DNA from: Dolomedes plantarius
Lineage: Eukaryota; Arthropoda; Arachnida; Araneae; Dolomedidae
Reading direction: 5' to 3'
NCBI GenBank assembly: GCA_907164885.2
Contig: OU015496.1
Location: 185,903,781-185,967,780 of the forward strand
Length of the DNA: 64,000 bases
A program made the position numbers and the translations under genes. The notes below the pieces were generated by a model. That model worked only from the letters and a program-made list of their open reading frames with translations, had not been told where the DNA came from and searched no databases. Below, one piece after another: positions 22,118-34,404 of this stretch; the first letter of the stretch is position 1; the number at the start of each line of letters is the position of its first letter.

Positions 22118-25100
22118 TCTACTTTTATATTTTAAAACTTCTTTCCCAATAACCGAAAGACAGCTGCCTCCGTGTTGACGGGTAGGACATAGCCTGAAAG
22201 CTACATATGCAAATCCATAATAATGTCGTTAAAACTTTAGATAAAGGCGGGAGGGGGGGGGGGGCACTTCTAAAAGGTTATTGGTGTTAAGAGGAGGGTT
22301 GCTAAAAAAATTCAGGGCTGTCTCCGACGAACGGTCTGTAGTTTTCAGTGTATTCCAAGCATGAATAACAGTTCGTTTCTTTTCGCTTTGACTACCCTCT
22401 GTAAAGGTGTGTTCTGAAAAGTAAGATTACATTTTGCAAGCATCATGGTCACATCCCAAACATCCATTATTTTACTCTTTTGCAAAAGTGACGTCACAAG
22501 AACAGGTGGTTGGCGAAGATCTATTTTTGAACCTTGGACAAATTTCACGGCATTATGGCGATAGATTGGACCTCTGTAAATGTGCAACCGCCTTTCATGT
22601 CTTCTAAAATCGAAAAGGGGGAAGGGGAACTAAACACGGCATCGCGATTGGACCGCCTAGCAGCTGTAACCGCGGGACAGCAGGTGATGTTGGGTTCCTG
22701 TTTGTCTCCCACTTCGGATCCTTCCTCGTTTCGTTACTGTGTGTTCAATAAACTGTATCAGACAGGCTTGTTTATTCGCCATAAATATAAAATCCTAGTT
22801 TTTTAATCTGAATACATTGAGTTGCACCCACATTGTTTGGCAAAGCCCAAAAAGGTTTTTTTTTTCTTTTTCTCTTTCCTGTTTACGAATTTTCCCTACT
22901 CTATTATATAATTTGAGACATTTTTAACAGCGATCTATTCCTGGGCCCATTTTAGGTGAGAGAAAAAAACTGCCCTGTGTATACAACAAGCAATCTTTAA
23001 ATAATCTGGCATTTTCAAAAAAAAATAATTTCGTGGTATATTTTTTTAGAAACTTGGAGCATTTTGCGGTTGAGCTAATTAGATGTTCTTACTTTAATTT
23101 CTTAAATTTGTTAATTATTATATGAATTTAGTAAGTAAAATTGAATTCAAATGTAAGAGGAGGACACCATTATTCCTTTAGGAAAAGTTGGTAAAGATAT
23201 TATGAGATTTGAAGCACGGTGCTTTTGTTGTTTGTGTAGAACCTTTGTATGAAAGACGTTAGTTTTCATTCGAAATTAAATAGCATCCTCCGCTTACAAC
23301 TGCCTGGAAAATGATAAAAACGTGAATTTTAGCTGACTTAAACTTTCAGTGTGTAATTCAATAAAATAGTTAAATTCATGAACAGTACGCAGTATCATAT
23401 TTGTAAAATACGTTGCCCCCCTCAAATGACTAGAAAGAGAAGCAAAAAGTTTCATTAAAATCGTGCTCGGCATTGCCGAAATATCGATACCTGTAAATCT
23501 CAGATCTCGATTAGCTACTATTTGGCGATATCTTAGGTTTCACTTATATTTCGGCAATGTCCCATGCAGAGACGTCATCTTTTAATAATCCGTAAAGTGA
23601 AAGAAACCAACCGAACAAAAATAACTGGTAGATTTGATGAAAAATTATCTGAATAGTGGTTAAAGCATAAGACGGTTGTCTTATTTGAGCAACAGCCGTT
23701 TTTCAATCTTGTTTCGTAGTGTCTTCGTTATTATGTTTGAACGAAAGAGTTTCATTAAAAAAAATTTCCTGCCACAGAAATTAGGAAGGGATTAAAAACT
23801 GTTCAAGTATTTTTAAAAAAATTGAAAATCAACCAAAAATGTCATCAAAACAATTCTATTAAGCTCAGACAGATTGCTTCCCAAAATAATGACGAATAAT
23901 TAACTCCGAATCTTGAATTAACAATTACACAAATAGATTGGAGTACTTAATTAAATTTTCGAAAAATAAACTAACTTTGCTGTGCAATACTGTTTTGCGT
24001 GACTGTGATTAATGGGTGACCCAATGGATTGTAGGTGATTAGCAAGCAAATGACTATGAACAGCTGCCTCCTTGCAGTTGCCGTATCCTCTGAGGAATTA
24101 AGTAACTCACCCCCCATTTTCATACCATAGAGTCATGCCTTATGGTAGAAGACAAAGCTGTGCTGTATTAGGAACCGCTGGCAAGACCAGCACGTTAATG
24201 TTACATGTACTTGTTAACAACACTGCACGTTTTCGAGACCGCGTCGAAACTTTCGCTATGAGGGAAAAAACGAGCAAATGGACCACATTTTCATAAATTA
24301 GGAGATAGTTAACACTGATATTATAAAGATGGTAAAACGTTTTGGTAAAGCCCCCATAAACGTCTTTACCACGTTGTCGAATCTGCAATTTATTAGCAAC
24401 GTCCTGTCTCTCGTCCGATCAGGTTTTTAAAACATTAACAGCATTGAGTTCTACCATGTTTGTTAGAATCTCGTCCCCCAATTTTGCAACCATGTATTCC
24501 TTAGTTTCTTCTGCCGATTTCTATTTTCCGATGTCCTCTATTTCTAAATCGTGTCTTTGAAATGCAGATGTATCATTTGTTGTTTATATAATCCATCCTG
24601 ACATTCAAGCCTAATGTAGTCTTTACTAAGACTGAAATAATGCATCAAGCAATAACAGCTCCAGGATCATATGCAGAAGATATCAATGAACGAATAGTTC
24701 TTTCTAGTATAACTTAATAAATCTTTTAGAATGAATAACACTTTACAAATATTCATCGGACTTCTTTTGGGATGTTAAGGAATTCAAAATATTCTCTGTT
24801 ACGAAATCTTTTTTGCTCCTGCAGCCGTTGCCCTTGCAAATACTTGGCACGCCCTGAATATATTCCCGTGCCAAGATATTCTTACAACACCTGCCAGACG
24901 TCTGTGAACTGTGGGGGTTGTTTTGGCCCAGTGTTACTTTCGGGAAGTCACGCTTGCTCAATGACATACTCTGTGGGCATTCTTACCTCTCTCGTGATAT
25001 CCAGTTTTTCGCGGAAGAGGTTTCCACGATGAAACACGTGAGATGAACTCCAAAATTATTCAGAATCCGAGTAAAAATACGAGAAATTATTTTCACCTAT

Positions 25101-26028
25101 CTAGTTTTTGTCATTTTGCCAACAACATGTTCGCCAAGAGAAGAGTGCGTACCTTTTCTTAGCAACATTAAGGGTTCCTTGAACAAATATATGAGCTCTA
25201 TATTTAAGTGTATTTTTTTCCCAATGATTGTCTCCTTCTGAAAAAGGCTGTCATCACCATCTATTTTATGAAACTATTTTAAGTGCACAAACAATTTTGA
25301 AGGGGGGGGGGGGGAGAAACTGTCAAATATAGAAATGTATTGGGCATAGGAAACTTGCACCTCTTTTTTAGTTTACTGTTATGTCTCACCTTAAACTCGT
25401 TAGCACGTGGATACGAGAACTCCTAAAATTTAAAAAACAGAAGAAAAATGTTTTAAAAAATAGAAATGACCTTGTGTGCACCATCACCATGTTTACAGTA
25501 TGCTCGCTGTTTGTTTGCTACTGTACTTCGGTTATAGTGTAAGCTAACCAGCATTTCAGCGATTTGTAGGAAAACTGATGATATGATAACCCATAATATT
25601 TTCTGTTGATCTTTTTCATAAGCCATCGACAAATAAACATGACATCCGAATTCTTGTTGTTTGGCTACTGCGCATGTTTCTTAGCACTTTCAAGTAATAT
25701 CCAAAAGATTTAGATACCAAAACATCACTGCAAGTTTGTCTTGAACTTCTCTTGACTGTTGGCTAGTTTGTACCGATAGTTTGCCGATCGGCCCCAACTT
25801 TCCATTATATTTTTCAAGGGGTTCCTTCAGTGCCCTCAGACTGTTTATGAAAATAAGTACAGATGTGTCCCTCGAATATGACTAATAGATTCCATTGTGT
25901 AATTCTAGAAGTGTCGTTTGCTTGTTTCTGGCCCAATTTTATTTCCGTCCGAAATCAGAAGTTATTGTCGTTTTTGGTATGTGAAAGAGGACTTCGCGAC
26001 ATAAAAGAGGCTGTATTTAGGATATGAA
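22118..26028. other. No recognised gene; one 14 bp inverted repeat
   Basis: The only structured element is CATTGCCGAAATAT at 23471-23484 repeated exactly inverted at 23546-23559, which could be a small MITE of about 90 bp but has no clear target duplication. G12 (22253-22264) and G13 (25302-25314) tracts are present. Open frames of 80-90 codons have no recognisable domains. Confidence 0.4.
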
Positions 26029-26520
26029 TCAACTGTGAGTCTTGCTCGATGGGACTGTATTAGGGGCCCATGCCACAAGCGTACCTCCTCTCAGCCAATA
26101 GTTGGCCAGGTATGTGCTTGCGCAGGGTACGAATGGGGACTTGTTGGGGAGTTCGCGCGTAACGAGGATTATTCCATTCACGTATTCGCCATTCCAGGTT
26201 GGAAAAGAAAAGGGGATAGGGGGAGTTTGAAGATAAAGCTGCAGCTCGTGCGGGGCACGTGCCAGTTCCCTTCCCTCCTGTTTCAGATGTCTTTTGTACG
26301 CGCGATGTGTCATCCGTGCAATAAAAATGCGCGGAATTCGATGAGGGACACTGAGTATGCACCCCGTTGGAGGGAGGCTCTCTGCCTGGCTGTTGAAAGG
26401 AGATACGGGGCCCTGGTCTTGATTCTCACATGATTGTATTGTTTGAGAGAGAGCCGCGCTTTTCATATACATTAGTCTTAACCTAGGAGTATATTGCTTG
26501 CGTTTGTAATGCGTCAATTG
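26029..26520. other. GC/CpG-rich block with long frames on both strands
   Basis: This ~490 bp block is clearly less AT-rich than its surroundings. It is open for 132 codons on the plus strand (26035-26433) and 162 codons on the minus strand (26029-26517). I recognise neither product. Few stop codons are expected by chance in GC-richer DNA, so the double openness argues for composition rather than two genes. It might be a host exon, a promoter-type CpG-rich region or an unrecognised repeat. Confidence 0.3.
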
Positions 26521-29328
26521 TGCTTAGATATCTACGCGGGCTCGGGGCGAACCTGAGCTTCTTTTTCTCGCATGTTAGAGCTGTCTGTATAGCCAGCCTA
26601 TAAAATTTTGTAACCGTCGACAGGAATATTTGGGAAAGAAGTCTTTTTTTAGCGACTTGAAATGTTTGATTTAAGACAAAAGTGCTTAAATTTTTTTTAA
26701 AAATATTAATAACCGACTGGTGAAGATAAATGTTAATTTAAACAACATGATTTCCATGACCGTGAAAGTGTTTTTCGTGTGCATGGGCACACGGTATTCA
26801 TGTGACCTCGCCACACAGTGGGTTTACGAAGTCACTATCCACGTTCACTTACAAAGAGGTTTTGTTAGACCGACTCTTGTTCACCGTCTACGTGAAATTT
26901 CCAAAATTATGTGAGCAGCAACAGTTTTAAATGGCGTGAGTCCTCCCAGCGTCAATTGAATAATAAAAAGGAGTTATGAACTCGTTAACTTATTATTGGC
27001 TGGAAGGAAGTAGATATAAAGCAAGGTCTTTGCTTTCTTTTCGCAGGTTCACTCATGTAGCCGTCTTGATAAGAGTCCAACTTACGTTAGACGATGTGTG
27101 GCATTCAGTATATCTCCAGTCTTTTGTTTCCTCATTTATTGTCGAACCATTCAGTCACAGGGCATTTCTTCCAGGACAAACCCACCCTCATCCTCTGCTT
27201 TGGTTATCAGTTCCGGAAGCGTTCACCAGGGATGAGACAGTGGTCTCGCATTGTCTACCGACCATTGCTTGTATGCATCCTGGAGCTAAACGGTTGTACA
27301 GCTCAGTCTTTGGCGTTTTCTAGAGTGTGCACGTTACCTCAGACCCTATTTGCACTGTGGATGAAACAGGATGTTGTGTTGTGTTGTGCATGGAAATCAG
27401 TGAAGATGTTGGCCAAGGGAAACAGTTTTGTTCTGGACGTCACAGTTAGTTTGGTGGTGGAAAAATAATGTAGCTGAATCGATCGCTTAGGTGGTAATAA
27501 GCGATGCTTCTTTCAAGGACAACTGGGAAGTTGGGAAATTTCACTCTTGATCTGTTGGGAGGGGAGCAAACAGAGAAAGTGATCTTGTCGATTGTTACAA
27601 TTCACATTTTTCATAAATGATTTTGCATATTGTTATGTGATAGTTTATTTTATTATTTATTTATTTACGCTGTTGTAAATTGCCTCGAAATACTCTTTTC
27701 GGGCGAAAGAACTCTTGTTGCGAAATATTAATGGCAATAGACGTAGAACAGTTTCTTCATCCCATACTGAGTCAACATGTGTCTCAACTTTACGTAAGTG
27801 TTGTAGCAGTAACATTGGGCATCATTTTTACTACACTTACATAAAGTTGGCATCATGTCCTCTCATTATTCGCTGGGATGCTATATCGTGCACTACTGCA
27901 AATGATCGATAATATCGTAAACTTAAGAATAAATAGTTTGTAGCCTATTTTTTTATTTTTAAACGAATTGTAAAAATGTTTGAATGTAAACTTGTGTTTA
28001 CCTTAGATTTATCCTGAAACCGTCTTCAACTATAATAATCGCAGAGAAGTTCTAACTTTCATTACTGGTCTCTCTTGTTATCATGTTCAACGAGTCGAAA
28101 GTGAATAAAATAAATATCTGTATATTGATTTTTAGTGTTCTACTCGAACAAACGCGCTATATCTAATAAAACACTTTTCATCACATATCAGTGGCCGCCA
28201 TTGGGGTCCATTCCGTAATGATTCTTTGCAAACCACTGTTGAACAGATGGTGAAAAACATGTTGTACTTGTCATTAATGGAATTTCGCCCGTTAATTGCT
28301 CCAATAAAGATGCTTTTTCTGTATTTTATTTTTATTGGACATGTTCCCATGTAGACATTCATCATACGTTAGTCGAGTTCTTAGGGTCATATTAACACTT
28401 AAGAATGGAACTGTTGAGTTAACATGTTAAGACAAAAATGTTTTTTCGGTTATATTACGCTTAAAACGGGAAAAGAATAATTTAGCCCACGTTCCATATT
28501 ACAGTGGCCATTTCATGAGCGTTAATTTTTTCTATCACTTTCTCGCATCAATGTCGAAGTCAGTATTTTACTTTTCAGTAGTTCTGGCTGGGGGGGGGGG
28601 GGGGGATAGTATTTCAAATAGACATCGGTTCTGGTGGAATTCTGATTCATTTTAACAATGTGTCTTTTGATTTTCATTTTTATGTGCAAAATCTACAAAT
28701 ATATCCAAATCCGTGCTAAAATTGATTTATATGTGAACATGCCTTCAAATATGATTGATGAACGCCCATACTTTATCTCAGTAATACGTGCGTCCATGAG
28801 CTATAAGTGAACAAACACATTAGTTGATTGTTCTGGTAGCACGTTCGTTAATAACTGATAACTTATAGCACGTATGCTACATATCAGTGTTATGTTGTGA
28901 TTATAAATTATCTGTTGCTCCTTGTGAACTGTGACTTAATTACTTTTTACTTTATCATACAGAATTTCTATACATTAAATTTAGTAGAAATGGATCCGAA
29001 TAAAAAAAGCCTTTAACGAAGGCGAATATTCAAGGTTAATCATATGAGTTTTCATCACAGATGGGATGGATAGTCAACGTGTAAAGAAATGATGAAACGT
29101 CTACTATGCTATGTTGCAAGGTTAAAACATTTAGACACCTAAGAGGATCTGCTTATCTTTGTCTGGAAATTCTTGTTTAAGGGAAATTGGGCACAAAATA
29201 CGGGTTGAAAAAGATGAATTTTTGAATTTTGACTCGTGTCATGATTCGCTATTGCAGAAGGACGTGAGTTCTGTTTTTCACATTGCTTCGGTTTTAAATA
29301 TGCATTACGGTTTGCCTCTTATGACATC
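26521..29328. other. No recognised gene
   Basis: Overlapping frames of 115 and 124 codons lie at 26976-27468 plus, but I recognise no domain and see no clear splice sites. A G16 tract lies at 28590-28605. An imperfect inverted repeat is listed separately. Confidence 0.4.
27785..27850. repeat. Imperfect 20-22 bp inverted repeat
   Basis: CAACTTTACGTAAGTGTTGT at 27785 faces CTACACTTACATAAAGTTGG at 27831-27850 across about 24 bp. The arms match except for one substitution and a 2-base difference. It is a possible hairpin or a very small MITE, with no clear flanking duplication. Confidence 0.6.
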
Positions 29329-29331
29329 TAA

Positions 29332-29620
29332 TGGTGCATATACATTGGTGCAGAGTTCTTTGTCTGTGCCTTGGGGAATCCAGTGATTTATGTTCACTCT
29401 GTACTCTGTATATGCGTGGATCGCCTCCTCTGGCGGTCCATCAAAGAAAGGGCGGGGGGGTCAGCGGGTCAAATGGTGTCAAGCGGGGCCGGGGGAGACA
29501 CCAGATCAAAGAAACCTTGGGGGTGGTTCTAAATACCGTGTCTAATGTTACCGTGACTAATGTGATGACAGCAGTCGGGGGTCTGCAGGCAGAGAACTCT
29601 GCACCAATGTATATGCACCA
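29332..29620. mobile_element. PIF/Harbinger-like MITE, copy B (symmetric ends)
   Basis: A 289 bp element flanked by TAA on both sides (29329-29331 and 29621-29623). The first 28 bp, starting TGGTGCATATACATTGGTGC, are repeated exactly inverted at the right end. The body is homologous to copies A and C but in the opposite orientation to C: TGCCTTGGGGAATCCAGTGA near the left, GGGTCAAATGGTGTCAA in the middle, GTTACCGTGACTAATGTGAT near the right. Copy B carries the same end sequence on both sides, unlike the other copies. It is non-coding. Confidence 0.9.
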
Positions 29621-29623
29621 TAA

Positions 29624-30761
29624 ACTATTTCCCATCTAGCATCTTGTCTTTTTTAGATTGTGTTCAGGTGAGTAAGAATTCTGAGCGAAATCGTAACTGA
29701 CAACACTGATTTTAGAAAATGTATTCCTCTATTTCGGTGGATGCGTGTATTTATCTGTCTCGAAAATAAAATGATCTTAGCGTCTCTGAGTGGCAGATCC
29801 CTATCCGCGGAGCTTTCGCGCAATATCTGTAAAAGGCTTTATATATGAAAATCATTTGTAGGATTACAAAAAGGCAGCTTCCACCCGCTCCCCCCCCCCC
29901 TTTTTTTCCGTGATTTCCGTAACAATTTCATTTTATATTGTTTTCCTTCCTTCCTTTCTTTCTTCTCTGAACAAATGTTCATACTAAAAATTGAATCACA
30001 GTGAAAAGGTCATTTCTTATTATATATTAAATATCGCAAGGAAGCTTCATTGTAAAATAAGACAAAAAAAATCTTTAAAATTTGGAAAAAACGCGAAAGT
30101 GTCTTTGAATCGTTTCACCAGTAACTAAATTTCGATTCAAAGATCAAAATCCACAGAATTTTGTAACTGAAATTAAGGTGGTTTTTCATTTTTTGCTCCT
30201 TTGGCATGTTTATCTTCAAGTAATTAAAATTAACACGTTATATTCATATAAGATCATTGCCATGAACGTCTTTTAAACATATAAACACACTTTTAAAAAC
30301 ATTTAAAATATTCTCAAACTGTTTTTAAAAGATTCTTAACAAATACCTTCGTTGATGTATTTAATATTTTTTTTTTTTTTTTTAAATCTTAAAACTGTGC
30401 AGATTAATCACCTCATCTAACGTTTCGAAGCTATGTTCTGAACTGCGTAAATATGCATTTTTTTTTTTTTTCGTGGGCCAGTTACGCAAGAATAATACTG
30501 TCCCAACAGCCGTGGGCATTTGTTTCGTCCCTCGTTATGGGCATCAGCCTAGCATAATCAAAAGTACAATGGATACAGCTGAGCATGTTTAGTCCCTCCA
30601 ATGTGGCAGTCATTTGTCCTGAAGATATTCGTCCATACACAGTGCGATTGTTGTTAGCTAATTTGTTATGGGGGCACCGTATAGGTGAGAACAACATTAT
30701 TTACTCCCAATGAGAGGACAGCACTGGAATTCCCTAGTGAGGATTCAAACCCGATATTGTG
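29624..30761. other. No recognised gene
   Basis: AT-rich with C11-T7 near 29890-29907 and T tracts at about 30367-30383 and 30459-30471. No supported gene or classifiable repeat. Confidence 0.45.
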
Positions 30762-30764
30762 TAA

Positions 30765-31024
30765 TGGTGCATATGCATTGCTGCAGAGTTCTCTGCATGG
30801 AGACCCCCCTCCTACTCCTGTCATCACATTAGTCACGGTAACCCTACACGCCGTGTCCCCCGCCCGCAATGACACCATTTGACCCCCGAGACTCCGGGCT
30901 CTTTGATGCTCTGTATCAGGACCGAAAGAGGAGGCGATCCACGCATATACAGAGTACGGAGTAACATCAATCACTGGATTCCCGAAGGCACAGCAGAGCA
31001 GAGTACATGAATGCAAACGCAGCA
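30765..31024. mobile_element. PIF/Harbinger-like MITE, copy C
   Basis: A 260 bp element flanked by TAA (30762-30764 and 31025-31027). It is homologous to copy A: TGGTGCATATGCATTG at the left, CACATTAGTCACGGTAACCC, CACGCATATACAGAGTACGG, and GAATGCAAACGCAGCA at the right. The two ends form only an imperfect ~32 bp inverted repeat. The 3 bp TAA duplication fits the TWA preference of PIF/Harbinger. Apparent open frames across it are shadows of the repeat. Confidence 0.9.
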
Positions 31025-31027
31025 TAA

Positions 31028-31804
31028 GCTTCCGACGCAAGTCACGATACATAGCGGGTGGAGCAGCTGAAGTATATAAGCAGATTTTCTCCGAAAAAGA
31101 ACTTAAATTCACCCCTAATTCCTCATTTTGAATTCTGTCGCCACAATCGTATTTGTGGGCTTGCAGTACTGAAGAGCCCGTTGCAATCTTGAAACCTAGT
31201 ACTGTGGCTGCTCTGGATGTACCTATCTCTACTTTTATCTTCTAGGTACTGTTCGGTCTAGTGTTAACCACGACATTACTGGAAACAATAGTAGTCCATT
31301 CTGATGGTAATATGCAGATGTTGCAGTCTGATCACGGCATATGATTTCTATTCAAGCCGAGGGCGAGTGTTTTAAGAAGCTTTTATTATCAGCTTGTGTT
31401 CCACGGCAATTAAGCTTAGTGCCGTCTCCTTGTCTGTGTCTCTTTAATGCCGCTCCGTCCTGAATATCATTGACTAATTTATTTCAGCCCCAACCTTGTG
31501 TAAGGGGCGTGGACCCCGTCGCATTCTAATGGACCAAAATGCTGTGCTCTGGTCCTACAGGGGTGACGAATTCGGGGTCGCACGAGATGTCTCAAGTCAT
31601 TACAAGCTACATGACAAGTGATTTAAAATTCGTTTCATGTTTTATTGAATTTATAGTTTTATCATATCGTTATGTGTATGTGTCTTGTTTCCTAAATTTT
31701 CAAATGAGCGGTTAAGATTCATAGGTCTTAATGAAACTTGTTCAAAGAATTTTAATTCTAGTTCTCTGTGAATTAAGTTATCGTTTTTCTTTCTTTCTTT
31801 GCAG
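31028..31804. other. No recognised feature
   Basis: No supported gene. The last ~25 bp are a pyrimidine-rich tract ending in TTTGCAG, discussed with the candidate exon that follows. Confidence 0.4.
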
Positions 31805-31921
31805 GTAATGTATGTGTGTGTTCTCTCTCCTTTTTGTTCTTTTTTATTACCTACCTTGGATTACGTTTCTGTCTGGATTAAAAGCATTCATTGGAATGTA
31901 GATGAATATCGTATGGATCGG
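31805..31921 (+). other. Candidate internal exon (117 bp, 39 codons)
   Basis: The segment is preceded by a strong polypyrimidine tract and acceptor (TTCTTTCTTTGCAG) and followed by a near-consensus donor (CGG|GTAAGT). It is exactly 117 bp and fully open in phase 0 (beginning VMYVCVLS, ending DEYRMDR), while the other two frames contain stops. I do not recognise the peptide, and no partner exon is certain nearby. Splice-like motifs arise by chance in AT-rich DNA, so this remains a prediction. Confidence 0.3.
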
Positions 31922-33283
31922 GTAAGTACTCTTTAATTTTCCTTCAGCAATTAGGATTAAAATGTTAATAAATAAAATGCCGGGTTATGAATATGGATCT
32001 CTTTCTTGTTGTCTGGCAGTGATTTTTTTTTTCTTCTGATGAGCATGTTGAACCAACTCGTTTCTCTTGATATAGTGCATCCCCGAATAATTTTCCTCCT
32101 GCAAATCCTATGGTTCCCGACATTTTTTTTCTTCATAGTTTAACTTTTAAAAGCCTGTCCATTCTTTTCATTAATTCCGTAGAAGTCATCGTTAAAGGAT
32201 GTTTATTTCATCTTTTACTAATACATGTGAATGATAGCATATGGTTAAATAAACAAACTGTATAAACCCGATGTGATTTACAGTAACGTTGTAAATATTA
32301 AGTATGGGGTTGATAAAAGCTATCACGAATTCTAATATCTGGCTGTTGACTGAAAGCTTTTATCGTTTGTTATCCACTTCGTTCTTGGAAGGAAGAAGGA
32401 AGTTGCATGAGATATATGGATTGAAGGTTACTAGTTAAGTGTATTCGAATTATTTGCGGAGAAATTTGCACACTTATGGGAGTGGTTTGCGGGTCGCACT
32501 CTCTAGCCACGTTGAAAAATGTTTACCGCCATAAATATAGAAAGGCGATTAAATGATGATTAAATTTTGATCAAGGTTCTCGTATCGAAACTTGACTGGT
32601 ATATTTGCCTTATTTGATAGTAGTAGCATTCTTAAATTCACCATAAATGTTTTTCATCACTCATGTCTGTATTACTATGCGTGATTAGTTTTTGAATGAG
32701 CACGGTAGTCTTTTTTACTCTTCTCTAGATGTTCAATCTGCGCGGATTTCTCATATACATGTGCTTCTCTAGCAATGGTATGCATTCTGTCCGATATGTT
32801 TGCCGGAATGAGACTTGGGTTTCCTTTCTAAAATGTTACGCTACCCGAAATGGAATGGAATGGCATGACATGTGTACGTTGCTGATGTTTTATAAAATTT
32901 TCTCGATGTAATTATTGCACACACACTTATTTATGATTGTGTTAAGACATTTTCTCCAGGCTTAGCATTTCTGCCTCTTGTCTTTCAGAGATTGAAATAC
33001 GCGGAATTTCAGGTCAGCTCTTGAACATGTTAGAAGTGTTTGAGGATCTGTGCCTTTTCTTTATCTCCAAGGGAGTCTTTCACTCTTTCGTTACTCACAA
33101 TCTGCCCCCATATGTTTAATTCTCCAGAATACTTCATTAATCGTAAGTCATACTCGATGAAGTAGAGGCAGGACATGTTAAAATGTATTCTCGACCAGTT
33201 AAGACGCTTTGTCAAGTGTAGAAACTGCTCAGAATTATCCGATTGGGAAGTGGGATCGTAGATCTTTGCTTATTTCTCTGTTC
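31922..33283. other. No recognised gene
   Basis: Weaker splice-like signals occur (CTTCTCTAG before 32729 and CTTTCAG before 32989) but no convincing coding segment. Otherwise featureless AT-rich DNA. Confidence 0.4.
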
Positions 33284-33296
33284 TGGTCGCTGGTTT

Positions 33297-33470
33297 GCCG
33301 GACGATGGCCGAATGGCTAGGGCGCTGGCATTCGGTACCAAAGTCTGTGGATTCGAATCCCACTCTTGGCATAGACGTTTGTAGCTGTTCGGAATCGGCT
33401 TTAAGCAGTAGGTCCCGGTCTAATTAGCCCTCGTGTAGCAAAAATTGACCGTAGCGCTCCAATCCAAACC
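33297..33470 (+). mobile_element. tRNA-derived SINE with target duplication
   Basis: A 174 bp full-length copy: A-box-like TGGCCGAATGGCTAGGGCG, B box GGATTCGAATCCC, CTTGGCATAGACGTTTGTAG, GGCTTTAAGCAGTAGGTCCC, TTAGCCCTCGTGTAGC, and an AATCCAAACC end. The flanks TGGTCGCTGGTTT (33284-33296) and TGATCGCTGGTTT (33471-33483) match at 12 of 13 positions, which is direct evidence of retrotransposition. It would be transcribed by RNA polymerase III and moved by a partner LINE not present here. Confidence 0.92.
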
Positions 33471-33483
33471 TGATCGCTGGTTT

Positions 33484-34404
33484 CATCTCACCGGTCAGCT
33501 TGTCTTTTTTAGTGTCCGATTGGTATTCATTTAACTTGCTATTGGTGTTCTTTCAAACAAGCGCTTTTATTCTTGAAAGATCTCCCAACGTTGTGGTATT
33601 AATTTAATTATTTATTCTATTTTTGTGTGACTGAGGTTGGCAGTAATAGCATGTTCTTGATTACTAAACTGTTATTGTTGCATGTTCTAACAAAGGCGTT
33701 TCCTACACCATTTAGGAATGTATGCAAGTTATTTTACGCCCTGCACATGGAATATATCTCTACCTCTTCTCGAACCCTTTGCATTTAGTGGGAAGGGTTG
33801 TTTCCGCATTTCTGACGTGCTTTCGCTGCTTGTCACCGTGGTGTGACATCCCTGCCAGCAACCCATTTTCCTTGGAGCGGGGACGAATACCATGCGAATC
33901 AAAAATTAAATTCCAAACACCCCTCTAGGGTTGCCTGGTAATGGGGGAATTGTGGATGGGTATTTCAGGATGACTGATGTCGTACAATGTAGGATGGGTT
34001 CCTGTTTAGCTTATTATTCTTGCTTCTCAGGATTGGTCGCGTTGATTGTTGATTAGTTTATGCATTTGAGCATTTGATATTTTACCTTTGTCTCGAAATT
34101 TTTTTTTTATGTAGGATTCACGACTGAAGCCTGCTTGGTAAAATTATCCTGGCCGAAACTGGCTTCCTCTTTGAATGGCCTGTTGAACCTAGGATAGTTC
34201 AAACTTGCTTAAACGCTATGACTCTCAATCTTAGAAGTGTGAAAGTCGACATGTCGTTACTACGATAGACCGCACCATTAGTTTTTATTGTTATCCATCA
34301 AGTCTATATTGATCTATAAGATTAATACATCAATAAATACTTTCTTTGGGAAATACGTTATTGCTTTCTTTTCAAAGAAACGGGTTATCTCCCTGAAATT
34401 AAAT
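33484..34404. other. No recognised feature
   Basis: No supported gene or repeat. A 68-codon frame at 33722-33928 has no recognisable similarity. Confidence 0.4.

Noticed and set aside
30666..31112. 148-codon minus-strand open frame
   Set aside because: It mostly overlays MITE copy C, and the same translated stretches appear in copy A inside the mariner. It is a repeat shadow.
32729..32911. Possible second exon of the 31805 candidate
   Set aside because: The acceptor CTTCTCTAG is acceptable but the donor candidates are weak and the frame is not recognisable.
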